From Maritalea mediterranea (GTDB taxonomy: Bacteria; Pseudomonadota; Alphaproteobacteria; Rhizobiales; Devosiaceae): a DNA stretch of 64,000 nt. The stretch spans positions 1,426,001-1,490,000 of the forward strand of contig NZ_JAKGTI010000001.1 of NCBI RefSeq assembly GCF_021568695.1, written 5' to 3'. Positions 34,044-42,338 of this stretch are shown piece by piece. The position numbers and the translations under genes were made by a program. The number at the start of each line of letters is the position of its first letter. The stretch's first letter is position 1. Below the pieces are notes generated by a model, which worked only from the letters and a program-made list of their open reading frames with translations, did not search any database and was not told the origin of the DNA.

Positions 34044-34952
34044 ATGCCAGAGATACGCCACAGCCACCTAGACGCTTTGGAAGCGGAAAGTATTGAGATT
34101 TTTCGCGAGGTCGCGGCCTCATTTGAGCGGCCAGTGATGATGTATTCGATCGGCAAGGATTCAAGTGTTTTGCTGCATGTGGCGCGCAAGGCGTTTTATC
34201 CTTCTAAAATTCCGTTTCCGTTGTTGCATGTGGACACCACCTTCAAGTTCCGCGAAATGATCGCCTTTCGCGATCGCATGGCCGAACAATATGGGTTTGA
34301 TCTGATCACCCACACCAATCAAGACGGTGTGGCGCAGAATGTGAACCCGTTTGACTATGGCTCAGCCCGCTATACCGACATTATGAAAACCGCCGCCTTG
34401 CGGCAGGCCCTGAATGAGGGGCAATATGATGCCGCCATTGGCGGCGCGCGGCGCGACGAGGAAAAATCTCGCGCCAAGGAGCGTGTGTTCTCGCACCGCA
34501 ACGCCCAACATGCCTGGGACCCGAAAAACCAGCGCCCCGAACTGTGGCGCTTGTTCAATACCCGTATTTCCCCGGGCGAAAGCATGCGCGTTTTCCCGCT
34601 GTCCAATTGGACCGAGCTGGACATCTGGACCTATATCTATAAGGAAGAGATCGAAATTCCCTCGCTCTACCTGGCCAAAAAACGCCATGTGGTCGAGCGC
34701 TCCGGCACGCTGATCATGGTCGATGATGACCGCTTGCCCTTGGAAGAGGGGGAAGTGCCGCAGGAAAAGATGGTGCGGTTTAGAACCCTTGGCTGCTATC
34801 CGCTGACCGGCGCGATTGAATCTGAAGCCACCACCTTGCCCGAAATTATTATGGAAATGAACGCCTCACGCACCTCAGAACGTGAGGGGCGCTTGATCGA
34901 CAGCGATCAGGCCGGGTCGATGGAGAAGAAAAAACAAGAGGGCTATTTCTAA
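34044..34952 (+). CDS. cysD: Sulfate adenylyltransferase subunit 2
   Basis: CysD and CysN together make adenosine phosphosulfate from sulfate and ATP. This 302-residue subunit is an ATP-pyrophosphatase fold: [20 protein letters not shown] holds the SGGxDS-like P-loop (here SIGKDSS), followed by [30 protein letters not shown] and [13 protein letters not shown]. All are standard CysD blocks. Its stop overlaps the cysNC start by one base (TAATG), giving coupled translation of the two subunits. Confidence 0.96.
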   Translation: MPEIRHSHLDALEAESIEIFREVAASFERPVMMYSIGKDSSVLLHVARKAFYPSKIPFPLLHVDTTFKFREMIAFRDRMAEQYGFDLITHTNQDGVAQNVNPFDYGSARYTDIMKTAALRQALNEGQYDAAIGGARRDEEKSRAKERVFSHRNAQHAWDPKNQRPELWRLFNTRISPGESMRVFPLSNWTELDIWTYIYKEEIEIPSLYLAKKRHVVERSGTLIMVDDDRLPLEEGEVPQEKMVRFRTLGCYPLTGAIESEATTLPEIIMEMNASRTSEREGRLIDSDQAGSMEKKKQEGYF

Positions 34953-36868
34953 TGAGCAATGTAAGCGTTTCGGAACAGGCCCCCCAACTCGATATTGAAC
35001 AATGGCTGAGCGCCCAGACCGATAAAAGCATTTTGCGCTTTTTGACCTGTGGTTCCGTGGATGACGGCAAATCCACCCTGATCGGCCGTTTGCTTTATGA
35101 TAGCCAGTTGATCTTGGATGATCAGTTGGCCTCGCTGCAAAAAGAAAGCCACAACCGCACCACGGGCGATGAGGGGATCGACTTCTCTCTGCTGGTGGAT
35201 GGGCTGACCGCTGAGCGCGAGCAGGGCATCACCATTGATGTGGCCTATCGCTTCTTCACTACCGAAAAGCGCAAATTTATCGTCGCCGATACGCCGGGCC
35301 ATGAGCAATATACCCGCAATATGGCCACCGGCGCGTCCAACGCTGACCTGGCCATTGTGCTGATCGATGCGCGCAAAGGCGTATTGACCCAAACCAAGCG
35401 CCACAGCTTTATTTTGTCCCTTATCGGGGTGAAGCATGTGGTGGCCGTGGTCAACAAGATCGATCTCGTGGACTATGACAAAAAGATTTTTGACGAGATT
35501 GACGCCGAATACCGCGAATTTGCGGCCCAGCTCGGCTTCAAATCGTTGGTGACTGTACCGATCTCAGCGCTGCGCGGCGACAATATCGTCACCAAAAGCG
35601 AGAATATGGACTGGTATCACGGCCCGCAATTGGTGCCCTATCTGGAAGAAATTGATGTGGCGGAAGATCGGGTGGAACAGCCGTTCCGTTTTCCGGTGCA
35701 ATGGGTGAACCGCGCCAGCCTCGACTTTCGTGGCTTTTCCGGCACCGTCGCTTCCGGCGAAATCAAACCGGGCGATGAGGTGCTGGTCGCCGCGTCGCGT
35801 AAGCCCGCCAAAATTAAACGCATCGTCACCCTGGATGGTGACTTGCCCGTGGCGCGGGCAGGGGATGCCGTTACGCTGGTGCTCGACCGCGAGGTGGATA
35901 TCTCGCGCGGCGATGTGCTGTCCGCACCCGGTGAAACGCCGGAATATTCGAACCAGTTTCAGGCCCGTCTGATCTGGATGCATGAAACCCCGGCCATGGC
36001 AGGGCGTTCTTATCTGATCAAGATTGGCAGCCAGATGGTGCCAGCGACCATCACCACCATCAAGCAAAAGACCAATGTGAACACGCTGGAGCAAAACCCG
36101 GCCAAGTGCCTGGAGTTGAACGAAGTGGGCACGGTGACCATCGCGACCGACAAACCCATTGCCTTTGACCCTTACGATCAAAACCCGCTCACCGGCGGGT
36201 TGATCCTGATTGACCGTTTGTCCAACGCCACTCTGGGCGCGGGCACGGTTGAGTTCGGCTTGCGCCGGGCGCAAAACCTGACCTATCAGGACTTTGACGT
36301 GAACCGAAAAGTGCGCGCCGAAATGAAGGGGCAAACCCCACGCATTGTGTGGTTTACCGGCCTGTCCGGTTCGGGCAAATCCACCATTGCCAACCTCCTG
36401 GAAAAGCGCATCACCGCTGAGGGCAAGCACACCTACATTCTCGATGGTGACAATGTGCGCCATGGCCTGAACAAGGATTTGGGCTTTACCGAAGAGGACC
36501 GGGTGGAAAATATCCGCCGGGTGGCGGAAGTGGCTAAACTGATGGCAGATGCAGGCCTGATCGTTCTGGTCTCCTTCATCTCGCCGTTTAAAAACGAGCG
36601 CCGTCTGGCGCGCGAAGTGGCGGGCGATATTGATTTTGTTGAAGCCTATGTGAACACGCCCCTTGAAGTGTGTGCCGAACGAGACCCCAAGGGCCTCTAC
36701 GCACGCGCCAAAGCAGGTGAGATCAAAAACTTCACCGGCATCGACTCTCCGTTCGAGCCGCCTGAACGGGCCGACATTACCCTCAACGCCGCGGAAAAAG
36801 ACCCCGCTGAGTTGGCAGGCGAACTTTATGATCTTCTCTTCGAAGGGCATCAGTATAGCGCCCTGTAG
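34952..36868 (+). CDS. cysNC: Sulfate adenylyltransferase subunit 1 / adenylylsulfate kinase fusion
   Basis: This 638-residue protein joins two enzymes. Residues 1 to about 450 are the CysN GTPase that drives sulfate adenylation: GSVDDGKSTLIGRL (34-47), DTPGHEQYTRNMATG and NKIDLVD. From about 455 comes APS kinase (CysC), which adds the second phosphate to make PAPS: FTGLSGSGKSTIANLLEKR (near 468-486), DGDNVRHGLNKDLGFTEEDR, and FTGIDSPFEPP. The CysN-CysC fusion (NodQ-like) is common in rhizobia and related bacteria. No cysH/cysI is in the window. Confidence 0.96.
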   Translation: MSNVSVSEQAPQLDIEQWLSAQTDKSILRFLTCGSVDDGKSTLIGRLLYDSQLILDDQLASLQKESHNRTTGDEGIDFSLLVDGLTAEREQGITIDVAYRFFTTEKRKFIVADTPGHEQYTRNMATGASNADLAIVLIDARKGVLTQTKRHSFILSLIGVKHVVAVVNKIDLVDYDKKIFDEIDAEYREFAAQLGFKSLVTVPISALRGDNIVTKSENMDWYHGPQLVPYLEEIDVAEDRVEQPFRFPVQWVNRASLDFRGFSGTVASGEIKPGDEVLVAASRKPAKIKRIVTLDGDLPVARAGDAVTLVLDREVDISRGDVLSAPGETPEYSNQFQARLIWMHETPAMAGRSYLIKIGSQMVPATITTIKQKTNVNTLEQNPAKCLELNEVGTVTIATDKPIAFDPYDQNPLTGGLILIDRLSNATLGAGTVEFGLRRAQNLTYQDFDVNRKVRAEMKGQTPRIVWFTGLSGSGKSTIANLLEKRITAEGKHTYILDGDNVRHGLNKDLGFTEEDRVENIRRVAEVAKLMADAGLIVLVSFISPFKNERRLAREVAGDIDFVEAYVNTPLEVCAERDPKGLYARAKAGEIKNFTGIDSPFEPPERADITLNAAEKDPAELAGELYDLLFEGHQYSAL

Positions 36869-36892
36869 GTGAATTGCAGATACGAAAATAAG

Positions 36893-36919
36893 AGGGCGTC
36901 CAACGGGGCGCCCTTCTTT
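36893..36919 (+). terminator. Rho-independent terminator after cysNC
   Basis: AGGGCGTC pairs with GGCGCCCT (one G-U pair; 36893-36914), followed by TCTTTTG. It ends the cysD-cysNC operon about 25 bp after the stop. Confidence 0.75.
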
Positions 36920-37039
36920 TGTTTCAAATTTTAATCTGCCCATTAAAGCCGCATTCGCCAAAAGCATAACGTTTAGGTGGCATTAACTTTTGAGAATCCC
37001 TTCATATGCAAAGTTATGCATAAATAAGCAAACCCTGCA

Positions 37040-37279
37040 TTGGAGGAAATCAGGAAACGCACCCTGCTAGGTCTTGTGCCTGCATTAATGATGAGCACAG
37101 CACTGCCGGCAATGGCCGACAAATTGACACTAGACGGCTTATCAGACGTTACCCGTAATAAGCTGATCCGAGATTGTGAATCCTCTTCAAACGAATCCGG
37201 CAACAAGCCCGCCATTTGTGAAGCGCTTGAAGAATATCTCGAAGAGCTTGACGATGAAGACGACGACGATGAAGACTAG
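37040..37279 (+). CDS. Small exported acidic protein, reading frame stopped inside an Asp/Glu tail
   Basis: I do not recognise the family. The 79-residue product has a signal peptide (RKRTLLGLVPALMMSTALPAMA), a short domain with two cysteines (DCESSSNESG, PAICEALEEYLEEL), and then an Asp/Glu run ending at TAG (37277-37279). The same frame continues past the TAG as pure acidic codons for another 32 residues, so the natural protein may once have been longer. The start is uncertain: TTG at 37040 gives a full signal peptide, but GGAGGAAA lies inside it; ATG at 37088 is an alternative. A periplasmic cation-binding role would suit the composition, as inference only. Confidence 0.55.
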   Translation: MEEIRKRTLLGLVPALMMSTALPAMADKLTLDGLSDVTRNKLIRDCESSSNESGNKPAICEALEEYLEELDDEDDDDED

Positions 37280-37378
37280 GACGAATTAGAGGACGAAGAA
37301 AACGAAGAGGACGACGACGAAGAAGAGGATGACGACGACGACGATGACGACGAAGAGGACGAAGAGGACGATGAATAA
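37280..37378 (+). other. Continuation of the acidic reading frame after an in-frame TAG
   Basis: Thirty-two codons follow the TAG in the same frame and end at TAA (37376-37378). Apart from one Leu and one Asn they encode only Asp and Glu, from repeated GAC/GAT/GAA/GAG triplets. The plus strand is almost pure GAN repeat over about 140 bases. This is either the detached tail of the upstream gene or a slippage-prone repeat. Confidence 0.6.
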
Positions 37379-37756
37379 GTCTAGGCTGTAACTCTGATTC
37401 AAGAGAATGGTGACCAATTGGCCGGTATTCTCAATTTACAGAATTGACCTCTATATCTCTCAACCGTTTATCCAGTGCGTTCCTGTTGCAAACTTTCCTT
37501 GAGCGCAAGACCGCGAACACCGAATGCTATAAACCGCGTGGTGGTCAGTTTGGATATCGCGTGGTCGACCAACAGTTTAAAGAGCTGAGGGTCGCATAGG
37601 CACTTTAAAACACAGTGCTTTGGTTCAGCGAGCGATTGTGCGCTTAAGAAATTGAAATAAATTGGAATTAAAAATCGTCGGACAATGGAATTGCCGCCGA
37701 GCGGTCAGAATGTCGCAGGGTTCTGACACAGAGAGAAGAGGCTCGGCGGCAATGTT
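37379..37756. other. 378-bp region without a convincing gene, containing a large hairpin
   Basis: A frame without ATG is open from about 37408 to 37599 and reads as mildly coding-like (for example QFGYRVVDQQFKEL), but no family was recognised and no start is present; it may be a gene remnant. The strongest structure is the nested inverted repeat at 37691-37752. Confidence 0.4.
37691..37752. repeat. Nested inverted repeat downstream of ubiV
   Basis: TTGCCGCCGAGC (37691-37702) is the exact complement of GCTCGGCGGCAA (37741-37752). Inside lies a second stem, GTCAGAA (37704-37710) with TTCTGAC (37721-37727). It starts 4 bp past the ubiV stop codon on the minus strand and would form a 12-bp outer and 7-bp inner stem in the ubiTUV mRNA. 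A T-rich stretch (TTTTTAATT) comes only about 14 bases later, so it may be a processed 3' end or an imperfect terminator. Confidence 0.6.
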
Positions 37757-38671
37757 CTATTCGGCAGGCACTTTGTCGTGCCATTCATAGCCGGGGCGTT
37801 GATGATAAAACCCGTTGGAAAAGGGCGCATCCACGCTGTCGTCACGCATCTTTTTCAGCGCTTCAGACGGGCTGATGCGGTCGTTCAACACATCATCAAA
37901 GGCCTGAATAGCGGTAAAGGTGCCAATGCTTTGCGGCGAAATGCGGAAACGGTTGATGCCAATGGATTGTAAGTCATCCAAACAATCAATCAGATTGAGC
38001 ACTGAATGAGACTGGGTTTGGATGCCATTGACGGTCAGGAACTGATCGCCCTCCAGCGTATCCAACCGCATGCCATCCGGATCCTCATCGCAGACAAATA
38101 GGCAGGAATCCTTGGTGCGATTGTGGGCGCGGGCATGGTAGCACCTGGCTGAAAGCGCTAACGACATGCGTCCATAAACCTGCACTTCCAGCTCCACCCC
38201 ATGCCGCTCGGCCGCTTCTGCTAATGCGGCAATGCCCACGCGTGGCATTTCAGGATTGAGGCAGATGCTTTTCGCGCCATTGGCCGCATAAACCTCAAGC
38301 GCTTCTTCATTATAGCAATTCATCAACGGCCCGATATGGTGCGGCCCCGCTGCCATTTGCTGCAAAGCAGACACATCATTGGCTTCAATCGGAAAACCTT
38401 CAGACTGCGCGATGCGTTTCACCAGCCGCCGGTCAATGTCTGTGGTGACTTCCGACAGCGTAGAAAAGATCACATGCTTGCCCGCATCATGCAGGCGCTC
38501 CACCACGTCCGGCAGTTGATTGTCATAAAGCGGTGCGCGCTTCGAGCAGATGACTTCCCCGATAAAAACAGTTTCCACCGGCGTTTCATCGGCGACCTTA
38601 AAGTAGAAATCCCGCCAGTCTTCTGGCGCCCAATTATATTGTACCGGGCCAAGGGTCAGCTGTGCACTCAT
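37757..38671 (-). CDS. ubiV: UbiV, O2-independent ubiquinone hydroxylation protein (U32 peptidase family)
   Basis: UbiU and UbiV form an iron-sulfur heterodimer that hydroxylates the ubiquinone ring without oxygen, using prephenate as oxygen source. The 304-residue protein has the U32 layout: GPVQYNWAPEDWRDFYFKVA, VETVFIGEVICSKR, and the cysteine cluster SARCYHARAHNRTKDSC followed by FVCDEDPDGM, where three of the four [4Fe-4S] ligands lie. It is last in the operon ubiT-ubiU-ubiV, 2 bp after ubiU. Family assignment is by motif and by operon context; the reaction is known from E. coli. Confidence 0.92.
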   Translation of the reverse strand: MSAQLTLGPVQYNWAPEDWRDFYFKVADETPVETVFIGEVICSKRAPLYDNQLPDVVERLHDAGKHVIFSTLSEVTTDIDRRLVKRIAQSEGFPIEANDVSALQQMAAGPHHIGPLMNCYNEEALEVYAANGAKSICLNPEMPRVGIAALAEAAERHGVELEVQVYGRMSLALSARCYHARAHNRTKDSCLFVCDEDPDGMRLDTLEGDQFLTVNGIQTQSHSVLNLIDCLDDLQSIGINRFRISPQSIGTFTAIQAFDDVLNDRISPSEALKKMRDDSVDAPFSNGFYHQRPGYEWHDKVPAE

Positions 38672-38673
38672 CT

Positions 38674-39678
38674 CTATCTCCAGCTCTTTGATTTAAAGGC
38701 GCCCTGGGTTTCTTTGTGCCCTTCGGTCAGCGCGATCAATTCGGTGATGTCCGGTTCTTCCCCCGCCGCATAAGCATCCACCGCATCGCGGAAGGCTGAA
38801 ACAACCGACCGAATATAGGCGCGCGAGCGCTGTCGCCCCTCAATTTTCAACGCCGTGACACCGGCTTTCATCAAGTCGGGCAGCAAGCGGGTCAGATTGA
38901 GGCTGATCGGCTCTTCAAAGGCGTAATAGTTTTTCTTATGCGCCGTGTCATAGCGGCCTTTGCAGATGGTGGGATAGCCCGCGGTTTCGCCGCATGAAAT
39001 GCAATCAATGGCGAAATCACCGAGCCGGGTTGTCAGCCCGTCATCCTCATCCGGTTCATAATCCACATGGCTGGCAGGTGAGCACACCCCATCCATATTG
39101 GTTGAAATGCCCGTGACATAGTTGGTCAGCGAGCAACGCCCTTCGGCCATCATGCCGATATTGCCGAACACAAAGGCCTCGATCTCGCAATCAATCGCGT
39201 CGTGCACTCGTTTGATTTCCGGCACGGTCAGAATGCGCGGCAACACCACGCGCTTCACATTAAAGCGCTCCACATAAAAATTGATCGCTTCGGGCGAGGA
39301 GGCCCCGGCCTGCACGGAAAGGTGTAACCGCTGATCCGGATGCTGCTCGGCCACATATTTGGCCATGCCGATATCGGCAATAATCACCGCGTCGATGCCG
39401 ATGTCGACAGCATCATCAACCGATTGCTTCCAGAGATCGGTGCGTCCCGCTGTGGGGAAAGAATTAATCGCCGCCAGCACCATTGCGTCTTTATCGTGCG
39501 CATATTTCACGCTTTCCGAAAGTTCCTTTTTCGAAAAGTTCAGGCCGGGAAAATTCCGCGCATTGGTGGGGCCTTTAAAGCCGCAATAAACCGAGTTTGC
39601 GCCCGCATCAACTGCCGTACGCAAGCTGGCCGGCGTGCCAGCGGGACACACCAATTCAGGTTTGATCAAGTCACTCAT
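38674..39678 (-). CDS. ubiU: UbiU, O2-independent ubiquinone hydroxylation protein (U32 peptidase family)
   Basis: This 334-residue U32-family protein is the partner of UbiV. It opens ELVCPAGTPASLRTAVDAGA and carries EAFVFGNIGMMAEGRCSLTN, then Cys residues in MDGVCSPASHV, FAIDCISCGETAGYPTICKGRYD and the KIEGRQRS motif, giving the four-cysteine [4Fe-4S] set expected for UbiU. It overlaps ubiT by 4 bp (ATGA) and precedes ubiV by 2 bp. The trio shows that the organism can make ubiquinone without oxygen, which normally goes with anaerobic or microaerobic respiration such as denitrification. Confidence 0.93.
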   Translation of the reverse strand: MSDLIKPELVCPAGTPASLRTAVDAGANSVYCGFKGPTNARNFPGLNFSKKELSESVKYAHDKDAMVLAAINSFPTAGRTDLWKQSVDDAVDIGIDAVIIADIGMAKYVAEQHPDQRLHLSVQAGASSPEAINFYVERFNVKRVVLPRILTVPEIKRVHDAIDCEIEAFVFGNIGMMAEGRCSLTNYVTGISTNMDGVCSPASHVDYEPDEDDGLTTRLGDFAIDCISCGETAGYPTICKGRYDTAHKKNYYAFEEPISLNLTRLLPDLMKAGVTALKIEGRQRSRAYIRSVVSAFRDAVDAYAAGEEPDITELIALTEGHKETQGAFKSKSWR

Positions 39679-40205
39679 GTTCTGGAACCTACAATTTTTG
39701 TTACCGCATCAATGCTGGCGCGCACAGGGCCGCGCAGCGGGCCAAAGGCGGTGGCCACATCGTCCGCCAGGGTGGCGTCCATATCGTCAAGCGCATTGCG
39801 CAGCGCCACAATCGCCTCGGTGTCACCCGTCACGGTAATGTCCCGGTTGAAAAACAGCGCATCGCTATCGGTTTTACTGTCGATCATGCGCAGCAAGGTT
39901 TTGAACTTGCCGCTCACCAGCACATCATAGGGGATTTCCTCGTGGCGCGATTTGGCCACCAGCATCAGATTGTCTGGATCTGGACGCAAAAGCAGCAAAA
40001 AAGGCATGCCTTTCGCATCGATCAAAAAATGTTTGCGGCAGCTGTCGTCCAGCCGCTCAAAAAGCTCCGGATGCAAATTGGCCACATGCTGCACAATGCG
40101 CCGCAAAATGGGCTGTATGGCAAACAGCGGCATGACCTTGGACACCGGGCCTGCTTGGGAATCTTTATAGATTCGAGGTTGATCGCGTTTATGTTTGTCT
40201 CGCAT
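39675..40205 (-). CDS. ubiT: UbiT, SCP2-domain accessory factor for O2-independent ubiquinone synthesis
   Basis: UbiT is a lipid-binding SCP2 protein needed with UbiU and UbiV. The 176-residue protein holds an SCP2 domain at about 55-150: GKHFLIDAKGMPF is seen as KHFLIDAKGMPFLLLLRP, then LMLVAKSRHEEIPYDVLVSG, FKTLLRMIDSKTDSDALFFN and the closing TVTGDTEAIVALRNALDD. The ATG at 40205 has AGGGGG just before it; an internal ATG at 40133 with AAGG before it would also give a complete SCP2 domain. A FixK/FNR-type box lies 35-48 bp upstream of the first ATG. Confidence 0.9.
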   Translation of the reverse strand: MRDKHKRDQPRIYKDSQAGPVSKVMPLFAIQPILRRIVQHVANLHPELFERLDDSCRKHFLIDAKGMPFLLLLRPDPDNLMLVAKSRHEEIPYDVLVSGKFKTLLRMIDSKTDSDALFFNRDITVTGDTEAIVALRNALDDMDATLADDVATAFGPLRGPVRASIDAVTKIVGSRT

Positions 40206-40239
40206 GCCCCCTGATTAGGATGCGTCACGTCCCATCAGT

Positions 40240-40253
40240 TTGCAAAAGTGCAA
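40240..40253 (-). promoter_or_regulatory. FixK/FNR-type box upstream of ubiTUV
   Basis: TTGCAAAAGTGCAA has the exact TTG-N8-CAA spacing of Crp/FNR-family oxygen regulators, with C and G at the inner positions as in the FixK2 pattern TTG(A/C)-N6-(T/G)CAA. One more T/A base pair extends it on each side. If it is an activator site at -41.5, transcription would start close to the first ubiT ATG. Confidence 0.6.
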
Positions 40254-40294
40254 ATAAAATTAAATTTTTGCCGAAATCTGCCCCTTGCCAAACG

Positions 40295-41599
40295 CTAAAA
40301 ACGATCGCGCATCGCATAATAGGTCATGGCCAGATAGAGCAGCGGGCCACGCAGGGGCGGACCGCCGGGAAAGCGGGGGCTGGGCAGGCTGGCCATCAGG
40401 TCGAATTTCTCGGCCTGGCCCTGGGTCAGTTCGGCCAGAATCTGACCCGCCATCGTTGCCATACCAAGCCCGTGGCCAGAAAAGCCGGATGCCGAATAGA
40501 TATTGCGGTCAAGTCGGACAAAATGCGGCAGGCGTTTCATGGTAATGCCCAGCGTGCCGCCCCAGGCATAGTCAATCTGGGCATCCGCCAATTGCGGAAA
40601 GACATTCAACATAGGCTTGCGTGATATGGTTGCTAGGTCGGGCGGAAAGCGCAGGCTATAGGTTTCACCGCCGCCAAACAGCAGCCGGTGGTCGGGTGTG
40701 CGGCGGAAATAGTTCACCACAAACCGACTGTCCGCCACCGCTTCATTTTCAGGAATCAGCGCTTTGGCACGGTCCTCGCCCAACGGTTCGGTGGCCACAA
40801 TAAAGCTGTTGATCGGCATAACGCGCGCACTCACGCGTTTGTTGAGCTCACCCACATAGCCGTTACAGCCAAGAATTACGTGATCCGCTTTGATCGTACC
40901 GTTCGTTGTCTCCACCCACACTTTCGCACCGGGTTCAATTTGGGTGACGCGGCTATTTTCATATATTCTTGTGCCCGCCTTGTGCGCCAGTGCCGCCAGT
41001 CCGAAACAGAAGGCGAGCGGGTTTAAATGCCCCGCACCTTTATCAAGCGTGCCCCCAAAATATTGATTGCTGGCCACATGCTGGCGCATCTCATCCTTGC
41101 CAAGCGCTGAAAAGGGCTCATAGCCATACTCGCGGTTGAGCTTCTCCACATAGCGATGCGACTCTTCTACGAAACGGGCCTTATGGTCGGCTTCAATTAT
41201 GCCCGGTGTGTAGTCACAATCAATGCCATGATCAAACACCAAGCTTTTGACCAATTGCTTGCCTGCTTCGGCAATGTCCCACAGTCTATGTGCGTTTGGT
41301 TCGCCAACCAAACCTTCAAGCGTGATCTGATCCAGCCGCTGGCCGCTGCCCAACTGGCCGCCATTGCGGCCAGAGGCGCCCCAGCCGATGCGATGGGCCT
41401 CCAAAAGCGCCACGTCATAGCCTTCCCTCGCCAAATGCAGCGCCGCGGAAAGGCCGGTGAATCCGCCACCGATTATGCAAACATCCGCTGTATTGTGCCC
41501 CATTAGCGGGCGATGCGGCGCGGGCGCGGGGCGTTGCGCGGCATAATAGGACAGGGGATATTGCCCCGTCACATCATTGGCGGTCAGAACATCAATCAT
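40295..41599 (-). CDS. FAD-dependent amine oxidase, PuuB-like (gamma-glutamylputrescine oxidase family)
   Basis: The 434-residue DAO-family flavoprotein has the FAD loop DVCIIGGGFTGLSAALHLA (39-57), the second signature GWGASGRNGGQLGSGQ (72-87), LLFGGGETYSLRFPP, and the C-terminal GFSGHGLGMATMAGQILAEL. These match PuuB/OrdL proteins that oxidise the amine of gamma-glutamylputrescine. The start at 41599 shares one base with the stop of the upstream gene (TGATG), so they are coupled. The upstream partner is a shrunken PuuA-type synthetase, which questions whether the glutamylputrescine route still runs; other amines may be the substrate. Confidence 0.88.
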   Translation of the reverse strand: MIDVLTANDVTGQYPLSYYAAQRPAPAPHRPLMGHNTADVCIIGGGFTGLSAALHLAREGYDVALLEAHRIGWGASGRNGGQLGSGQRLDQITLEGLVGEPNAHRLWDIAEAGKQLVKSLVFDHGIDCDYTPGIIEADHKARFVEESHRYVEKLNREYGYEPFSALGKDEMRQHVASNQYFGGTLDKGAGHLNPLAFCFGLAALAHKAGTRIYENSRVTQIEPGAKVWVETTNGTIKADHVILGCNGYVGELNKRVSARVMPINSFIVATEPLGEDRAKALIPENEAVADSRFVVNYFRRTPDHRLLFGGGETYSLRFPPDLATISRKPMLNVFPQLADAQIDYAWGGTLGITMKRLPHFVRLDRNIYSASGFSGHGLGMATMAGQILAELTQGQAEKFDLMASLPSPRFPGGPPLRGPLLYLAMTYYAMRDRF

Positions 41600-42237
41600 C
41601 ACATATTCAGCAACAAATGCTCGCGCTCCCACGGGCTGATTTCGCCCAAAAATTCGTCCAGTTTCTGAGGTTTGATGGCTTCATAGACCAGACAAAAAAC
41701 TTCTCCCAGTGAACTGCGCAGCTCTTTGCTTCCTGCAAAGTGGCAAGGTACTTGATTTTGAGCACAGCCATCACGGATGGAGCGTTTGAAATAAAACACT
41801 TCATCGGTCAGTTTCGGCGGATCGCCATGCTGCAGATTTATTTCGATTTGGCCAACGCCGCCTTTCTGATCGAGCATATCGATCTCCAGTCCCCGTGCTT
41901 CGGCAAAATTGCATATATCGTTGATCACATCACCATATTCATCAACCGCTTTCATGGAATTGGCCTCATGATTGATGCCGTTGTGCCCGATATCGGTTTC
42001 CATCCGTTGAACCTTTATGATCCTGTTTGTACAGGCCCAGGTAATGCTTTGATAAAAGATCGACGTGGGAAGATAGAAGAGGGCGTCGGCGGAAAACTTT
42101 TCGGCGGGCATTGTCTTGCCGCGCGAAATGCCTACAATATCGCGCACGATACATTCGACTTCTTCAACCCAACGGCCTTCCAGCCAGTCCAGCGCGGCGC
42201 TTGGTAATTGATGAACCCATTTTTGTTTGTCGACCAT
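41599..42237 (-). pseudogene. Internally deleted glutamine synthetase (PuuA-type) remnant
   Basis: Three parts of a glutamine synthetase are recognisable but the rest is gone. Residues 1-67 match the N-terminal beta-grasp region (WLEGRWVEEVECIVRDIVGI, PTSIFYQSIT). Residues about 80-168 match the metal-binding stretch (SMKAVDEYGDVINDI, GQIEINLQHGDPP, VFYFKRSIRD). Residues about 171-212 match the C-terminus (FLGEISPWEREHLL). The family is about 450 residues; this frame has 212. The nucleotide- and glutamate-binding segments between these blocks are missing, including the usual NEPGSAMHIHQS region. The reading frame is still open, so deletions were in frame. It is probably a non-functional gene, though a stable fragment could be made. 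It is the normal upstream neighbour of the PuuB-like gene. Confidence 0.8.
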
Positions 42238-42338
42238 ATGATAGCCTTGCTGCTTAAATATTATGGCGCTCATTTCTTGTACGCCGCAAATTACTTCTCA
42301 AATAATGGCAACGCTAGGTGACTAAAGGAGGATCGCCA

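Noticed and set aside
35564-36967. 467-codon minus-strand frame opposite cysNC
   Set aside because: It is antisense to a certain gene and its translation has no family features.
37408-37599. Gene remnant before the ubiV hairpin
   Set aside because: The frame is open for about 64 codons but has no start and no recognisable family, so it is noted only within the intergenic description.
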